Positions 8,534 through 19,082 of a stretch of DNA of 64,000 nt are shown one piece after another. The first letter of the stretch is position 1. Each line of letters begins with the position of its first letter. Both the position numbers and the translations under genes were made by a program. The DNA is from Mesorhizobium erdmanii USDA 3471 (GTDB taxonomy: Bacteria > Pseudomonadota > Alphaproteobacteria > Rhizobiales > Rhizobiaceae), in contig NZ_AXAE01000027.1 in the NCBI RefSeq assembly GCF_000472705.1, positions 32,211 to 96,210 on the forward strand, in the 5' to 3' direction. The notes below the pieces were generated by a model. It ran no database searches. It was given only the letters and a program-made list of their open reading frames with translations, and had not been told where the DNA came from.

Positions 8534-9450
8534 GCCATGACAGCCGGATCGCACTGACCCGGGACGGGGTGTCTCTGTCGCGGCTGGTCTTCGGCGCGTG
8601 GCGCCTGCTCGACGGCGGTGCGCGCCCGGATGCCGATCAGGTCGCCCGGCTGATCGGCAGCGCCGTCGATCTAGGCCTGACCAGTTTCGACCATGCCGAC
8701 ATCTATGGGAATTACGAAGTGGAGGCGGCGTTCGGCGCCGGGCTGTCGCGCTGGGCGGGCAAGCGCGAGGAGATCGAGCTGATCTCGAAATGCGACATCC
8801 TGCTGGCCTCGGCCAACCGGCCGCAAAACCGGCTGAAGCACTACGACACCAGCGCCGCCCACATAGCCGCTTCGGTCGACCGTTCGCTTGGCAATCTCGG
8901 CACCGACTATCTCGACGTGTTTCTGCTGCACCGGCCGGACCCGCTGATGGATGCCGACGAGACGGCGGCGGCATTGGCTGGGCTGGTCAAGGCGGGCAAG
9001 GTCAGGGCTGTCGGCGGTTCCAATTTCACCCCGTCGCAATTCGATCTGCTCGCCTCGCGCATGCCGTTTGCGCTTGCCACCAACCAGATCGAGATGTCGG
9101 TGCTCAAGACATCCGTTCTGACCGACGGCAGCCTCGATCATGCGCAGCGCCTTGGCTATGCGCCGATGATCTGGTCGCCGCTCGGCGGCGGCTCGCTGTT
9201 CACGGGCATGGAGGCGCGGGAAGCGCGGGTGCGGGCAGCGCTGGCGGCTGTCGCCGCCGAAATCGGTGCCGGCGATCTCGCCACCGTCGCCATCGCCTGG
9301 CTGCTGCGCCATCCGGCCCGACTGGTGCCGGTGCTCGGGTCGATGAAGCCGGAACGGCTGGCAGCCATGGTCAAGGCGCTGGAGATCAGCCTCGACCGCC
9401 AGCAATGGTTCGCCATATTGGAGGCCAGCGAAGGCCGGCCGGTGGCGTGA
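8530..9450 (+). CDS. Aldo/keto reductase (YdhF-like)
   Basis: This 306-residue NADPH-dependent oxidoreductase of the aldo/keto reductase superfamily has the catalytic tetrad in its usual order: D54 and Y59 in FDHADIYGNYE, K87 in ELISKCD, H134 in FLLHRPDP. The C-terminal region contains the cofactor-binding segment (LVPVLGSMKPERL). The closest recognisable group is YdhF, a TIM-barrel reductase of unknown substrate. The ATG overlaps the stop of the MFS gene by four bases, implying one operon. It runs convergently into the antitoxin gene with only 9 bp between stops. Confidence 0.88.
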   Translation: MSHDSRIALTRDGVSLSRLVFGAWRLLDGGARPDADQVARLIGSAVDLGLTSFDHADIYGNYEVEAAFGAGLSRWAGKREEIELISKCDILLASANRPQNRLKHYDTSAAHIAASVDRSLGNLGTDYLDVFLLHRPDPLMDADETAAALAGLVKAGKVRAVGGSNFTPSQFDLLASRMPFALATNQIEMSVLKTSVLTDGSLDHAQRLGYAPMIWSPLGGGSLFTGMEAREARVRAALAAVAAEIGAGDLATVAIAWLLRHPARLVPVLGSMKPERLAAMVKALEISLDRQQWFAILEASEGRPVA

Positions 9451-9459
9451 GGGTGGGGC

Positions 9460-9843
9460 TTAGGATTCAATCCACTCGGCGGGGACATCCAACGCCTTTG
9501 CTAGCATCGCGCTGGTCTGTGCCGATGGCTTGCGGCGATTGGATTCGAGGTCCGACAGGAAGCCCTGGCTTACCCCAATGGCACCGGCCAATTCTGCTTG
9601 TGTCAGCTTGCGCCAGTTGCGCAGCGCCTTGAGCCGGCTGGAACCCTGCAAAATATCCATGGTTACGTCAGCGGGCAGGGCCTTTTCGGCTTTGAATTCG
9701 GCCTTGCGCTCGTCGTAAATCGCAACATCCGCCGCGTCTTCGAGGGCTTCTTCGGCCGCATGCAGCAATGCCTCGTAGTCAGCCTTTGGGATGACGACCA
9801 GTTCTTCGCCGGTTGAGGTCTTTATGATTTGAGGGGCGTTCAT
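9460..9843 (-). CDS. XRE-family antitoxin-like regulator (HigA/RelB-type)
   Basis: This 127-residue protein has an N-terminal part (IPKADYEALLHAAEEALED) resembling Phd/RelB-type antitoxin strands and helices. A complete helix-turn-helix of the XRE/HTH_3 type follows at about residues 74-122 (TQAELAGAIGVSQGFLSDLES). It lies 11 bp downstream of a RelE/ParE-like toxin gene on the same strand, the toxin-first order typical of HigBA-like modules. Repeated TATCGC half-sites upstream of the toxin are probably its operator. The antitoxin is intact while its toxin is frameshifted, so it may now act only as a repressor. Confidence 0.85.
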   Translation of the reverse strand: MNAPQIIKTSTGEELVVIPKADYEALLHAAEEALEDAADVAIYDERKAEFKAEKALPADVTMDILQGSSRLKALRNWRKLTQAELAGAIGVSQGFLSDLESNRRKPSAQTSAMLAKALDVPAEWIES

Positions 9844-9854
9844 GATGCTCTGTC

Positions 9855-10105
9855 CTATGGCCGACTGTAAGTCGTCGTCTCACGCTTGCCGATGTAGATC
9901 GCAAGGATGGTGGCGCGATCTTCATCGAATATGACGCGGTAGCGGCCGATCCGCAGCCTGTAGCCGTCCCTGCCGGAAAGACGCTTTACATCTCCAGGCC
10001 GGTGACAGCGTAAGCGATCAAACCTTCGGAGACCTGCTCGCGGATATCAGCGGGCAGGTTGTCGAGATCGCGAGCCGCCGATACCGAAAGGATGATTGTC
10101 TTCAC
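9855..10105 (-). pseudogene. RelE/ParE-family toxin, frameshifted
   Basis: From a GTG at 10105 the frame reads VKTIILSVSAARDL and continues to AYAVTGLEM, then stops. A one-base shift at that point resumes a perfect RelE/ParE ending: DVKRLSGRDGYRLRIG, then YRVIFDEDRATILAIYIG, with a TAG at 9857-9855. The join lacks a single G: GGCCTGGAGATG where GGCCTGGGAGATG would restore one continuous protein of about 83 residues. The distance from GTG to TAG (251 nt) is not a multiple of three, which confirms the shift. The conserved RLRIGRYRVIF core is intact in the shifted frame, so this looks like a recent loss or a sequencing error. The intact protein would be an mRNA interferase or gyrase inhibitor. 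Confidence 0.82.
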
Positions 10106-10112
10106 GAAGGGC

Positions 10113-10154
10113 AATATCGCAAATTTATCGCTTCGAGTTAAGCGATATTATCGC
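10113..10154. promoter_or_regulatory. Toxin-antitoxin operator with TATCGC half-sites
   Basis: Just upstream of the toxin start are four TATCGC half-sites at 10115-10120, 10126-10131, 10142-10147 (reversed) and 10149-10154. The central pair forms a perfect dyad TATCGCTT-N6-AAGCGATA (10126-10133 and 10140-10147). An outer dyad AATATCGC/GCGATATT spans 10113-10149. This layout is typical of an autoregulatory site for the XRE-type antitoxin. Confidence 0.6.
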
Positions 10155-10174
10155 CGGTCGTCCATTTTGTAGGA

Positions 10175-11380
10175 TCAGGCCCGCTCGGCCAGCAATTCCT
10201 CGCCGCGCTTTTCACGAATCAGGTTGACGAAGCGGCGGAACAGATAGTGCGAATCCTGCGGGCCGGGCGAGGCCTCAGGGTGATGCTGGACCGAGAACAC
10301 CGGACGGCCGGTGAGCGCGATGCCGCAGTTCGAGCCGTCGAACAGCGAGACGTGGGTTTCCTCGACGCCTTCGGGCAGCGAGTCGGCATCGACGGCAAAG
10401 CCGTGGTTCATCGAGACGATCTCGACCTTGCCGGTGGTGTGGTCCTTGACCGGATGGTTGGCGCCGTGATGGCCCTGGTGCATCTTGGCGGTCCTGCCGC
10501 CCAGCGCCAGCGCCAGCATCTGGTGGCCGAGGCAGATGCCGAACACCGGGATGTCGGTCTTCAGCAGATCCTGGATGACCGGTACGGCATAGTCGCCGGT
10601 GGCCTCCGGGTCGCCGGGGCCATTGGACAGGAAGATGCCGTCCGGCTGCATGGCGAGGATTTCTTCCGAGCCGGTGTTGGCCGGAACCACCGTCACCTTG
10701 GCGCCGAGACCGGCAAGCAGGCGCAAAATGTTGCGCTTGACGCCGTAGTCGATGGCGACGACGTGCATGGAAGGCTCGGCCTGTTCGCCAAAGCCTTCGT
10801 TCCAGACCCACGGCGTTTCGCGCCAGACCGAGGACTGGCCCGAGGTGACTTCCTTGGCAAGGTCGAGCCCGATCAGGCCCGACCACGCAGCGGCGCGGCT
10901 CTTCAAATCGTCGAGGTCGAAGACGCCGTCCGGTGCATGGGCGATGACGGCGTTGGGCATGCCTTTTTCGCGGATCAGCGCGGTGAGCGCCCGGGTGTCG
11001 ATGCCGGAGAGCGCAACGATGCCGCGCTTCTTCAGCCACTGGTCGAGGTCGCCGGCGGCGCGGTAGTTGGACGGGTTGGTCACATCGGCCTTGAACACGG
11101 CGCCGACGGCACCGGCGCGCGCGGCGGGATTGAGGTCCTCGATGTCCTCGCCATTGGTGCCGATATTGCCGATATGCGGGAAGGTGAAGGTGACGATCTG
11201 GCCGGCATAGGAGGGATCGGTGAGGATTTCCTGGTAGCCGGTGAGCGCGGTGTTGAAGCAGACTTCGGCGACGGCTGAGCCGGTGGCGCCGAGGCCGCGA
11301 CCTTCTATGACAGTCCCGTCGGCCAGTACCAGCAGGGCGGTTGGCTTTTCGGTTGCCCAAGGGGCGGTCATCTCGGCCAT
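10175..11380 (-). CDS. carA: Carbamoyl-phosphate synthase small (glutaminase) subunit
   Basis: CarA hydrolyses glutamine and delivers ammonia to CarB, making carbamoyl phosphate for pyrimidine and arginine synthesis. The 401-residue protein has the N-terminal CPSase small-chain domain (LADGTVIEGRG, FNTALTGYQEILTDPSY) and a C-terminal class I glutamine amidotransferase domain. The nucleophile lies in FGICLGHQM (Cys about 283) and the catalytic His/Glu in QHHPEASPGP. The ATG at 11380 has AGGAG nine bases upstream; the 99-nt upstream extension of the frame has neither conservation nor such a site. No carB is present in the window. It is divergent from the yqeY-like gene, an arrangement often seen in alphaproteobacteria. 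Confidence 0.96.
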   Translation of the reverse strand: MAEMTAPWATEKPTALLVLADGTVIEGRGLGATGSAVAEVCFNTALTGYQEILTDPSYAGQIVTFTFPHIGNIGTNGEDIEDLNPAARAGAVGAVFKADVTNPSNYRAAGDLDQWLKKRGIVALSGIDTRALTALIREKGMPNAVIAHAPDGVFDLDDLKSRAAAWSGLIGLDLAKEVTSGQSSVWRETPWVWNEGFGEQAEPSMHVVAIDYGVKRNILRLLAGLGAKVTVVPANTGSEEILAMQPDGIFLSNGPGDPEATGDYAVPVIQDLLKTDIPVFGICLGHQMLALALGGRTAKMHQGHHGANHPVKDHTTGKVEIVSMNHGFAVDADSLPEGVEETHVSLFDGSNCGIALTGRPVFSVQHHPEASPGPQDSHYLFRRFVNLIREKRGEELLAERA

Positions 11381-11654
11381 GGCGGCACTCCTATCGGGCC
11401 GCGCGTAGCAACCGACCCGGCGGGCGATCTGCGCGGCAAACGGCGCGAAGCGGCGCATTCGCGGCTTCCACGCAGTCAAGCTTCAGTTCATGCAAGGCCC
11501 AGTACATAGGGGAAGGGGGCAGGGCGGTCAATGATCATGCGAAACGCGGCCGCGATTTATTTCATCAAGCAATATCATGGGCTTGCCCCGCCATATCAGG
11601 GTTTGCGTTGGCTTGGCGCCGGCGCTATTGTCCGCGCCGATCGAAGGAGAAAGC

Positions 11655-12107
11655 ATGATGCGCGCGAAAATCGCCGAATCCCTGAAGAGCGCGATGAAGG
11701 CGCAGGACAAGCACCGGCTGCCCACATTGCGGCTGATCCAGGCCGCCATTCATGATCGCGACATCGCCAATCGCGGCGCGGGTAAGGAGCCGGCCAGCGA
11801 CGAGGAGATCCTGCAGATCCTGGCCAAGATGGTGAAGCAGCGCGAGGAATCGGCCAAGGCCTTCGAAGACGGCAAGCGGCCGGAACTGGCGGCGCAGGAG
11901 CGCGGCGAGATGGAGATCATCCGCGGCTTCCTGCCGACGCAACTCGACGATGCGGCGGTTACGGCCGCGGCGCGCGAAGCGATCGCGGCGACGGGTGCCG
12001 CCAGCCAGAAAGACATGGGCAAGGTGATCGCCGCGCTGAAGCAGAAATATGCCGGCCAGATGGATTTCGGCAAGGCGAGCGGCATCGTCAAGGGTCTGCT
12101 GCAGTAG
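11655..12107 (+). CDS. GatB/YqeY domain protein
   Basis: This 150-residue protein is of the YqeY family, a helical tRNA-binding-like domain also found at the C-terminus of GatB. It spans the whole family domain: LKSAMKAQDKHRLPTLRLI at the start, ILAKMVKQREESAKAFEDGKR in the middle, and the typical ending DMGKVIAALKQKYAGQMDFGKAS. Its exact function is unknown. A link to amidation of tRNA-bound Glu/Asp is inferred from the GatB relation. The start is the first of two ATGs (11655 and 11658), with AAGGAG upstream. It is divergent from carA. In many alphaproteobacteria yqeY is followed by dnaG and rpoD; here they are about 10 kb further on. Confidence 0.93.
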   Translation: MMRAKIAESLKSAMKAQDKHRLPTLRLIQAAIHDRDIANRGAGKEPASDEEILQILAKMVKQREESAKAFEDGKRPELAAQERGEMEIIRGFLPTQLDDAAVTAAAREAIAATGAASQKDMGKVIAALKQKYAGQMDFGKASGIVKGLLQ

Positions 12108-12302
12108 GCACAGTGCCTATCGCCGGGCTGCCTGCCGCCGGCCGGAGATTGCCACCGTCACTTGTCGCCGCCTTGATCCAGCCGGCTTTCGCCTATCCCT
12201 GCGACGACGATACCGGCGATGCGCAACGCATGGCAGCCTTGCTTCGAGTTCCTGCGCTAAGCCGGCGCTAGATTCCATGGATCGACCAGTGGTCGGGCCG
12301 CC

Positions 12303-13301
12303 TCACGGCCCGTTGCAGATCGGCAGCGGCTGCGCGGGCGGTGCCGGATGATCCTTCTTGTACTGGGCGATGATTGGCTCGAGGACTTTTTGCGGCCAGA
12401 ATTTCGGCGCGCCGATTTCCTTAAGGCAGGACGCATTCCAATAGGGTGCCTCGCCGGACGGCGAATGGTTTTTTGCCGCCTGCGCGACGGCGGCGATGTC
12501 GCGTGATTCCGGGTAGATGTAGAGGGTGGTCGGGTTGCCCTTGACCATGGAGATGAGCTGCTGCGCATCGGTCGGCGACCAGCTGGTGCAGCCATTGCTG
12601 CGGCCGCCGGCATATTCCACCAGCTTGCCGAACGGCACCATGCCATCATGGTCGGCGTAGGAATTGGTCGGGCTTTTGCGCATGCACATGGTGCGCAGCA
12701 CCTGCGCCGCGTGGCCGCCGATCACGCGTTGCCTGGCATTGGCGGCTTCGCCCTCGCCGTCGAACTGGATGAAGGTTCGCACGAAGGCCGCGTCCTGTTT
12801 GGCGGCGGTCCGATAGAAGCCCTTGAACGAGGTCTTGGCTTCGCCAGTCATATAGGCGCCGCCGGCGGTCAATTCCGAATCCATGGCATTGCCGAAGTTC
12901 TTGGCGCACCGCCTGCCGTTTGAAAAATCGGCGGTGCCTTTCAGGTTCTTGCCACCGCCATGACCCGACGAGATGGCGCGAAACGACTGGCTGGCCTCGC
13001 AGACGACATAATACCGGCGGCCCAGCACGCCATTGCCGAGGTCGCCAGGACGGGTGGCGTCCATGGCGAAATAACAGGGGTTGCTGACCGCGCCCTGCGC
13101 GACCTTTTTCAGGTAGAGCGCGCGGGCCCGCTCCAGCACCACCTGGGAGATCTGGCCGTCACTGTCGCCGACATGCGCCTGCAGCCAGGCCGGAATGGCC
13201 GACGGCGCGGCAATGGACCGGCCCGCCGCGGTCAGGGCAATGACGATGACGAGAAGGCTGAGGGTAACGACAATACCCAAGGGGACAGATCTCAACCGCA
13301 C
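12303..13301 (-). CDS. Murein L,D-transpeptidase catalytic domain protein
   Basis: This 332-residue secreted protein begins with a signal peptide (MRLRSVPLG, a hydrophobic core to about residue 25, then GRSIAAPS). It belongs to the YkuD-like murein L,D-transpeptidase family: the catalytic site is SNGCTSW with Cys at about 238, and a conserved His-containing segment (SGHGGGKNLKGT) lies upstream. Such enzymes form or remodel 3-3 crosslinks, or anchor proteins to peptidoglycan, in the periplasm. Around the stop codon the DNA can form a 7-bp hairpin (CGGGCCG/CGGCCCG, 12294-12312) without a T run. It is a single gene with no visible operon partner. Confidence 0.87.
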   Translation of the reverse strand: MRLRSVPLGIVVTLSLLVIVIALTAAGRSIAAPSAIPAWLQAHVGDSDGQISQVVLERARALYLKKVAQGAVSNPCYFAMDATRPGDLGNGVLGRRYYVVCEASQSFRAISSGHGGGKNLKGTADFSNGRRCAKNFGNAMDSELTAGGAYMTGEAKTSFKGFYRTAAKQDAAFVRTFIQFDGEGEAANARQRVIGGHAAQVLRTMCMRKSPTNSYADHDGMVPFGKLVEYAGGRSNGCTSWSPTDAQQLISMVKGNPTTLYIYPESRDIAAVAQAAKNHSPSGEAPYWNASCLKEIGAPKFWPQKVLEPIIAQYKKDHPAPPAQPLPICNGP

Positions 13302-13714
13302 CGGTTCAATTCTCCTGCCGAAGCCATCTTGCGAATCCTCGCGCTGCTGTCATCGGGACTGATCATAAAATGCCGCGCGCCTATCGGCGAGACACATCTT
13401 GTTTAGCGCGCCGGCAAGTGTGCGCGAGGCCGCGCCTCACGGGCGCAATGTCCATAGGCTGGGCGCTGGAGCTAGGACGCTGGCTCGAGGCTTGCGGCAG
13501 CCGTTCTCGCGTTTGCGAACATGCGCCATTTTCGATCCGCGGATTTTCGAGTCCTCGGGATTGCGCTATGATCTGATTCTGGCGTGGCCCACGCCTCCTC
13601 CCTCCGCCGGGAAAGCATTCGTTCATGCGGGGCGCACTCCAATCACCGAACCGACTGTTCGAGCGCCAGGCATAAGGAGGGGTTGCAAAACGGCTCGCAC
13701 CAGGAGGTTTTGCG
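13302..13714. other. Intergenic region, no supported gene
   Basis: This 413-bp spacer separates the divergent L,D-transpeptidase and DnaB-like ATPase genes. Short open frames on both strands lack ribosome binding sites and recognisable sequence. An extra AGGAGG-like stretch at about 13675-13681 has no good start after it; the functional one is at 13701-13707. Promoters for both neighbours are presumably here, but no consensus element is convincing. Confidence 0.45.
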
Positions 13715-14425
13715 ATGAAGCTGTCCGCGCCGGTCTATCATCTGAAACGTCAAGCCAGGCTGTTGTCGCGCGAGGCAAAAATCCCGCTTCACCAGGCGCT
13801 TGACCGTATCGCGGCCCGGCAGGGTTTTGCCGGCTGGAGCCTGCTTGCCGCCAAGCTGTCCGAGACGGCGCCCGCCAGCCGATTGTTCGCGAGGCTAGTG
13901 CCGGGTGACCTCGTTCTGCTCGGTGCGCGGCCGGGTCACGGCAAGACCTTGATGAGCCTCGAACTCGCGGTCGAAGCGATGAAGTCAGGCCATCGCAGCG
14001 TGTTCTTCACGCTGGAATATACGCCACGGGATGTGCTGGATCGGTTTCGCGCCATCGGCGTCGAGCCGGCCCGGTTCGACCGGCTGTTCGAGTTCGACAC
14101 GTCCGATGGCATCAGCGCCGACCACATCGTTGCCCGGTTGGGATCGGCGCCGCGCGGCACGCTGGCGGTCATCGACTATCTGCAACTGCTCGACCAGAAG
14201 CGGGAGAACCCTAGCCTGATGGACCAGGTCCGCACGCTGAAGGCTTTCGCGCGCGACACCGGCGTGGTCCTGGTCTTCATCTCGCAGATCGATCGGTCCT
14301 ACGACCCGGCGAAGAAGCCGGTCCCGGATATCAGCGACATCAGGTTGCCCAACCCGCTGGATCTGTCGCTGTTCAGCAAGACGTGTTTCCTCAACAGGGG
14401 CGAGATCCGCTTCGAGGCGGCTTGA
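13715..14425 (+). CDS. Stand-alone DnaB-like RecA-fold ATPase
   Basis: This 236-residue protein resembles only the C-terminal motor domain of replicative helicase DnaB. Walker A is GARPGHGKT (about 70-78), Walker B is LAVIDYLQLLD (about 150-160, Asp154), and the ISQIDRSYDP segment matches DnaB motif H3 (SQLNR), followed by PDISDIRLPNPLD in place of LSDLRESGAIEQDAD. The DnaB N-terminal primase-binding domain is absent. Instead there are about 45 residues with a helical KIPLHQALDRIAARQGFAGW motif, similar to the N-terminal module of some plasmid and phage proteins that recognise chromosomal or plasmid functions. An AGGAGG precedes the ATG. Loss of the arginine-finger region suggests it is not a processive helicase. 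Its function is unknown. Confidence 0.75.
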   Translation: MKLSAPVYHLKRQARLLSREAKIPLHQALDRIAARQGFAGWSLLAAKLSETAPASRLFARLVPGDLVLLGARPGHGKTLMSLELAVEAMKSGHRSVFFTLEYTPRDVLDRFRAIGVEPARFDRLFEFDTSDGISADHIVARLGSAPRGTLAVIDYLQLLDQKRENPSLMDQVRTLKAFARDTGVVLVFISQIDRSYDPAKKPVPDISDIRLPNPLDLSLFSKTCFLNRGEIRFEAA

Positions 14426-14456
14426 GCCTGCTCCCTGCCACGGCTATGCCTGAAAC

Positions 14457-15014
14457 ATGGTCGAGATCGTCAAACCCGCACTTGAATATCTGCCGTCCTA
14501 CAAAGCCGCGCTCGAGCGCGGCTGGTCGTCGGACAATGTCCGGCTCATGGACGCGACGCGCGAGCAACTCGCGGCGATTGAGCAGGATCCCCTGGCCTTC
14601 CTGGCCAGCCTCGACGACCCCGAGGCCAAGGGGGATCCGATCACCTTGCCCGACGGCACGCTGGTGCCGCGCCTGCCGGGGTTCCGCCGCTGGATCTGGG
14701 ATGGTGAGGCATCCGGCTCGATCGGCTTTCGCTGGCAGAACGGCACGGCGGAACTGCCGTCGCATGTGCTTGGCCATATCGGTTATGCGGTGGTGCCATG
14801 GAAGCGGCGGCGAGGCTATGCCACGCAGGCGCTGCGGCTGATGCTCGACGAGGCGAGGGCGGTCGGCCTGCCCTATGTCGAGATCACCGCCAAGCCGGGC
14901 AATCCGGCCTCGCACAAGGTGATCCTGGCCAATGGCGGCAGACTGGTCGAGCGCTTCTTCGAGGACGCCGCCTATGGCGGGGTGGAGAGTTTACGGTTCC
15001 GGATCGAGCTTTGA
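14457..15014 (+). CDS. GNAT-family N-acetyltransferase
   Basis: This 185-residue acyltransferase carries the GNAT acetyl-CoA site. The pattern VLGHIGYAVVPWKRRRGYAT supplies strand 4 and the R-R-G-Y-A pyrophosphate loop (about 105-125), followed by the helix QALRLMLDEARAVGL and the late strand YVEITAKPGNPASHKVILANGG. The C-terminal half is typical. The first 60 residues are less conserved and probably select the acceptor, which cannot be named. It starts 31 nt after the ATPase stop on the same strand, so the two may be cotranscribed. It converges on the ZntR-like gene. Confidence 0.85.
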   Translation: MVEIVKPALEYLPSYKAALERGWSSDNVRLMDATREQLAAIEQDPLAFLASLDDPEAKGDPITLPDGTLVPRLPGFRRWIWDGEASGSIGFRWQNGTAELPSHVLGHIGYAVVPWKRRRGYATQALRLMLDEARAVGLPYVEITAKPGNPASHKVILANGGRLVERFFEDAAYGGVESLRFRIEL

Positions 15015-15026
15015 AGCGCCCCATCC

Positions 15027-15443
15027 TCACCCATGCTCGTCGGCGCACAGTGCGTGGTCGGACAGGGCGCGGATGACGTAGCAGTCGCCGACCGTCTTGC
15101 CGTCGCAGCAGGAGGCGATGCGCTCCAGTTCGGTTTCCAGCCGCTTCAGCTGGGCGATCTTTTCGCGCACCGAAATCAGCTGCTCCTGCGCGATCTTGTC
15201 GGCATGGCCGCAAGGCTGCTCGGGATGGAAGCTGAGTTCGATCAGGGCGCGGATGTCCTCGACGGCGAAGCCGAGGTCGCGGGCGTGGCGGATGAAGGCC
15301 AGCCGTTCCAGCTCCTGCCTTGAGTAGCGGCGCTGGTTGCCTTCCGAGCGCTCGGGTGCCGCGACCAGTCCCATCTGCTCATAATAACGGATGGTCGGCA
15401 CCTTGACCCCGGTGCGGCGGGAGAGATCACCGATCGAAAACAT
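15027..15443 (-). CDS. MerR-family heavy-metal regulator (ZntR/CadR-like)
   Basis: This 138-residue MerR-type activator has an N-terminal HTH and wing (SIGDLSRRTGVKVPTIRYYE), a dimerisation helix (about 80-115) and a metal loop. The cysteines are C78, C112, C113, C121 and C133. This reproduces the ZntR set (C79, C114, C115, C124, C141) and differs from the two-cysteine CueR loop, so Zn2+, Cd2+ or Pb2+ sensing is likely. It is divergent from a P-type ATPase that it should activate through the dyad at 15461-15477. Its own promoter overlaps that site, so it probably also represses itself. Confidence 0.9.
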   Translation of the reverse strand: MFSIGDLSRRTGVKVPTIRYYEQMGLVAAPERSEGNQRRYSRQELERLAFIRHARDLGFAVEDIRALIELSFHPEQPCGHADKIAQEQLISVREKIAQLKRLETELERIASCCDGKTVGDCYVIRALSDHALCADEHG

Positions 15444-15455
15444 GCATTTTGCCTC

Positions 15456-15486
15456 TTGAAGCTCTAGTGACTAGAGCAATTACAGT
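15456..15486 (+). promoter_or_regulatory. MerR-type promoter with 19-bp spacer and perfect dyad
   Basis: A -35 element TTGAAG (15456-15461) and a -10 element TACAGT (15481-15486) are 19 bp apart, longer than the 17 bp optimum. The spacer holds a perfect 8+1+8 dyad GCTCTAGTGACTAGAGC (15461-15477). This is the signature of a promoter that is only active when a MerR-family protein untwists it. It faces the P-type ATPase gene. Confidence 0.85.
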
Positions 15487-15555
15487 GGCTGACATCAAGG
15501 TTCAAGACCCATGCGGCGGCACGCCGCGCGGATGAAGAAACAGGCAGGTGATGGA

Positions 15556-17802
<2,247 letters not shown>

Positions 17803-17822
17803 GGGCTTCTCCGGATCGTAGT

Positions 17823-19007
17823 CTACTCGGCGGGCGCCGTCAGCGGCGGCGTGGCGTTGCTGCGCCCTTCCCAGACCTGGGAGATGACAGCGACGAGCAC
17901 CGCCACCAGCATAGCGAAGGCGCCGACCACCGGCAGGCTGCGATAGCCATAGCCGGCATTGAGCATGGCGGCACCCAGTGATGCTGCAAGCGCGATGCCG
18001 ACATTGAAGCCGGACGGGATTAGCGAAGAGGCGAGGTTGGAGGCGTCGGCCGTCCAGGCCAGGATGCGGGTCTGGATCGGGGTGCCGATGGCGAAGCTGA
18101 GACCGCCCCAGATGACGATCGCCACGACCATCGGCACGGGGTAGGGGCTGACGGCGTAGATGACCGCCAGCGTCACCGCCTGCAAGGCCAGCATGGTGAT
18201 CAACGACGGCATCAGCTTCCAGTCGGACAGCTTGCCGCCAATGAAGACGCCCAGCGTGGCGCCGACACCGTTGAGCAGCAGCACCCAGGGCACCAGGCTC
18301 TCGTCGAGGCCGGTGACTTCCATCAGGGTCGGCGTGATGTAGGTGAACAGGCAGAACTGGCCGAGCATCAGCATCAGCATCAGGATCAGCGAGGTCCAGA
18401 CCTGCTGGCGCGCCAGCACGCGGACCTCCCGGGCAAAGCCGGCGGGCTTGGCCTGATATCCTGTCGTGCGCGGCAGAAGTACGGCCATCGCAGAAGTCGC
18501 CGCCACGCCCAGCGCGCACATCACCCAGAAGGTGGCGCGCCAACCCCAGATGTTGCCGATGGCGGTGCCGGCCGGCACGCCGATGACGTTGGAGACGGTG
18601 AGGCCGGAAAGGATGACCGCGACCGCCATGCCGCGCTTGTCCTCGGGAACGAGGCCAACGGCGACCACCATGGCGACGCCGAAATAGGCGCCGTGCGCGA
18701 CCGCGACGGCAATGCGTAAGAGCAGCATGGCGGTGAAATCGGGCGCCAGCGCACAGGCCGCCTGGCCAATGGTGAAGGCGACGGCCAGCCCGAGCAGCAA
18801 GGTCTTGCGCGGCAAGCGCTTGGTGGCGAGGGCCAGCAACGGGCCGCCAATGGCGATGCCGCAGGCATAGCCGGAGACGAGATAGCCGGCCGATGGAACC
18901 GAGACGCCGAGCCCTTGCGCCACCTCCGGTAGAACGCCGGCAATGACGAATTCGGTGGTGCCGAAGGCGAAGGCGGCGATGAACAGGGCGAAGAGCGGAA
19001 GCGACAT
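17823..19007 (-). CDS. MFS transporter, DHA1 type (AraJ/YdhP/NepI-like)
   Basis: This is a 394-residue, twelve-helix major facilitator protein. The opening FALFIAAFAFGTTEFVIAGVLPEVA is diagnostic of the AraJ/YdhP/NepI group of DHA1 exporters. The TM2-3 loop and the LSGLTVSNVIGVPAGTAIG motif C region (an antiporter mark) are present, so export coupled to protons is likely. The substrate is unknown; relatives export arabinose-like sugars, purine ribonucleosides or drugs. It converges on the P-type ATPase with only 20 bp between stops and has no operon partner. Confidence 0.86.
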   Translation of the reverse strand: MSLPLFALFIAAFAFGTTEFVIAGVLPEVAQGLGVSVPSAGYLVSGYACGIAIGGPLLALATKRLPRKTLLLGLAVAFTIGQAACALAPDFTAMLLLRIAVAVAHGAYFGVAMVVAVGLVPEDKRGMAVAVILSGLTVSNVIGVPAGTAIGNIWGWRATFWVMCALGVAATSAMAVLLPRTTGYQAKPAGFAREVRVLARQQVWTSLILMLMLMLGQFCLFTYITPTLMEVTGLDESLVPWVLLLNGVGATLGVFIGGKLSDWKLMPSLITMLALQAVTLAVIYAVSPYPVPMVVAIVIWGGLSFAIGTPIQTRILAWTADASNLASSLIPSGFNVGIALAASLGAAMLNAGYGYRSLPVVGAFAMLVAVLVAVISQVWEGRSNATPPLTAPAE

Positions 19008-19082
19008 GGGGAAAGCCTTGGCTGGAACGGCCTCAAACCACGGATGGGCGCCGCCGGCAATCCAGAAATTTTTGTCGCCGCT

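Noticed and set aside
7124..8974. 616-codon open frame on the minus strand
   Set aside because: It is antisense to the MFS and aldo-keto reductase genes and has a composition (Arg, Asp, Gly rich) typical of a shadow frame in GC-rich DNA.
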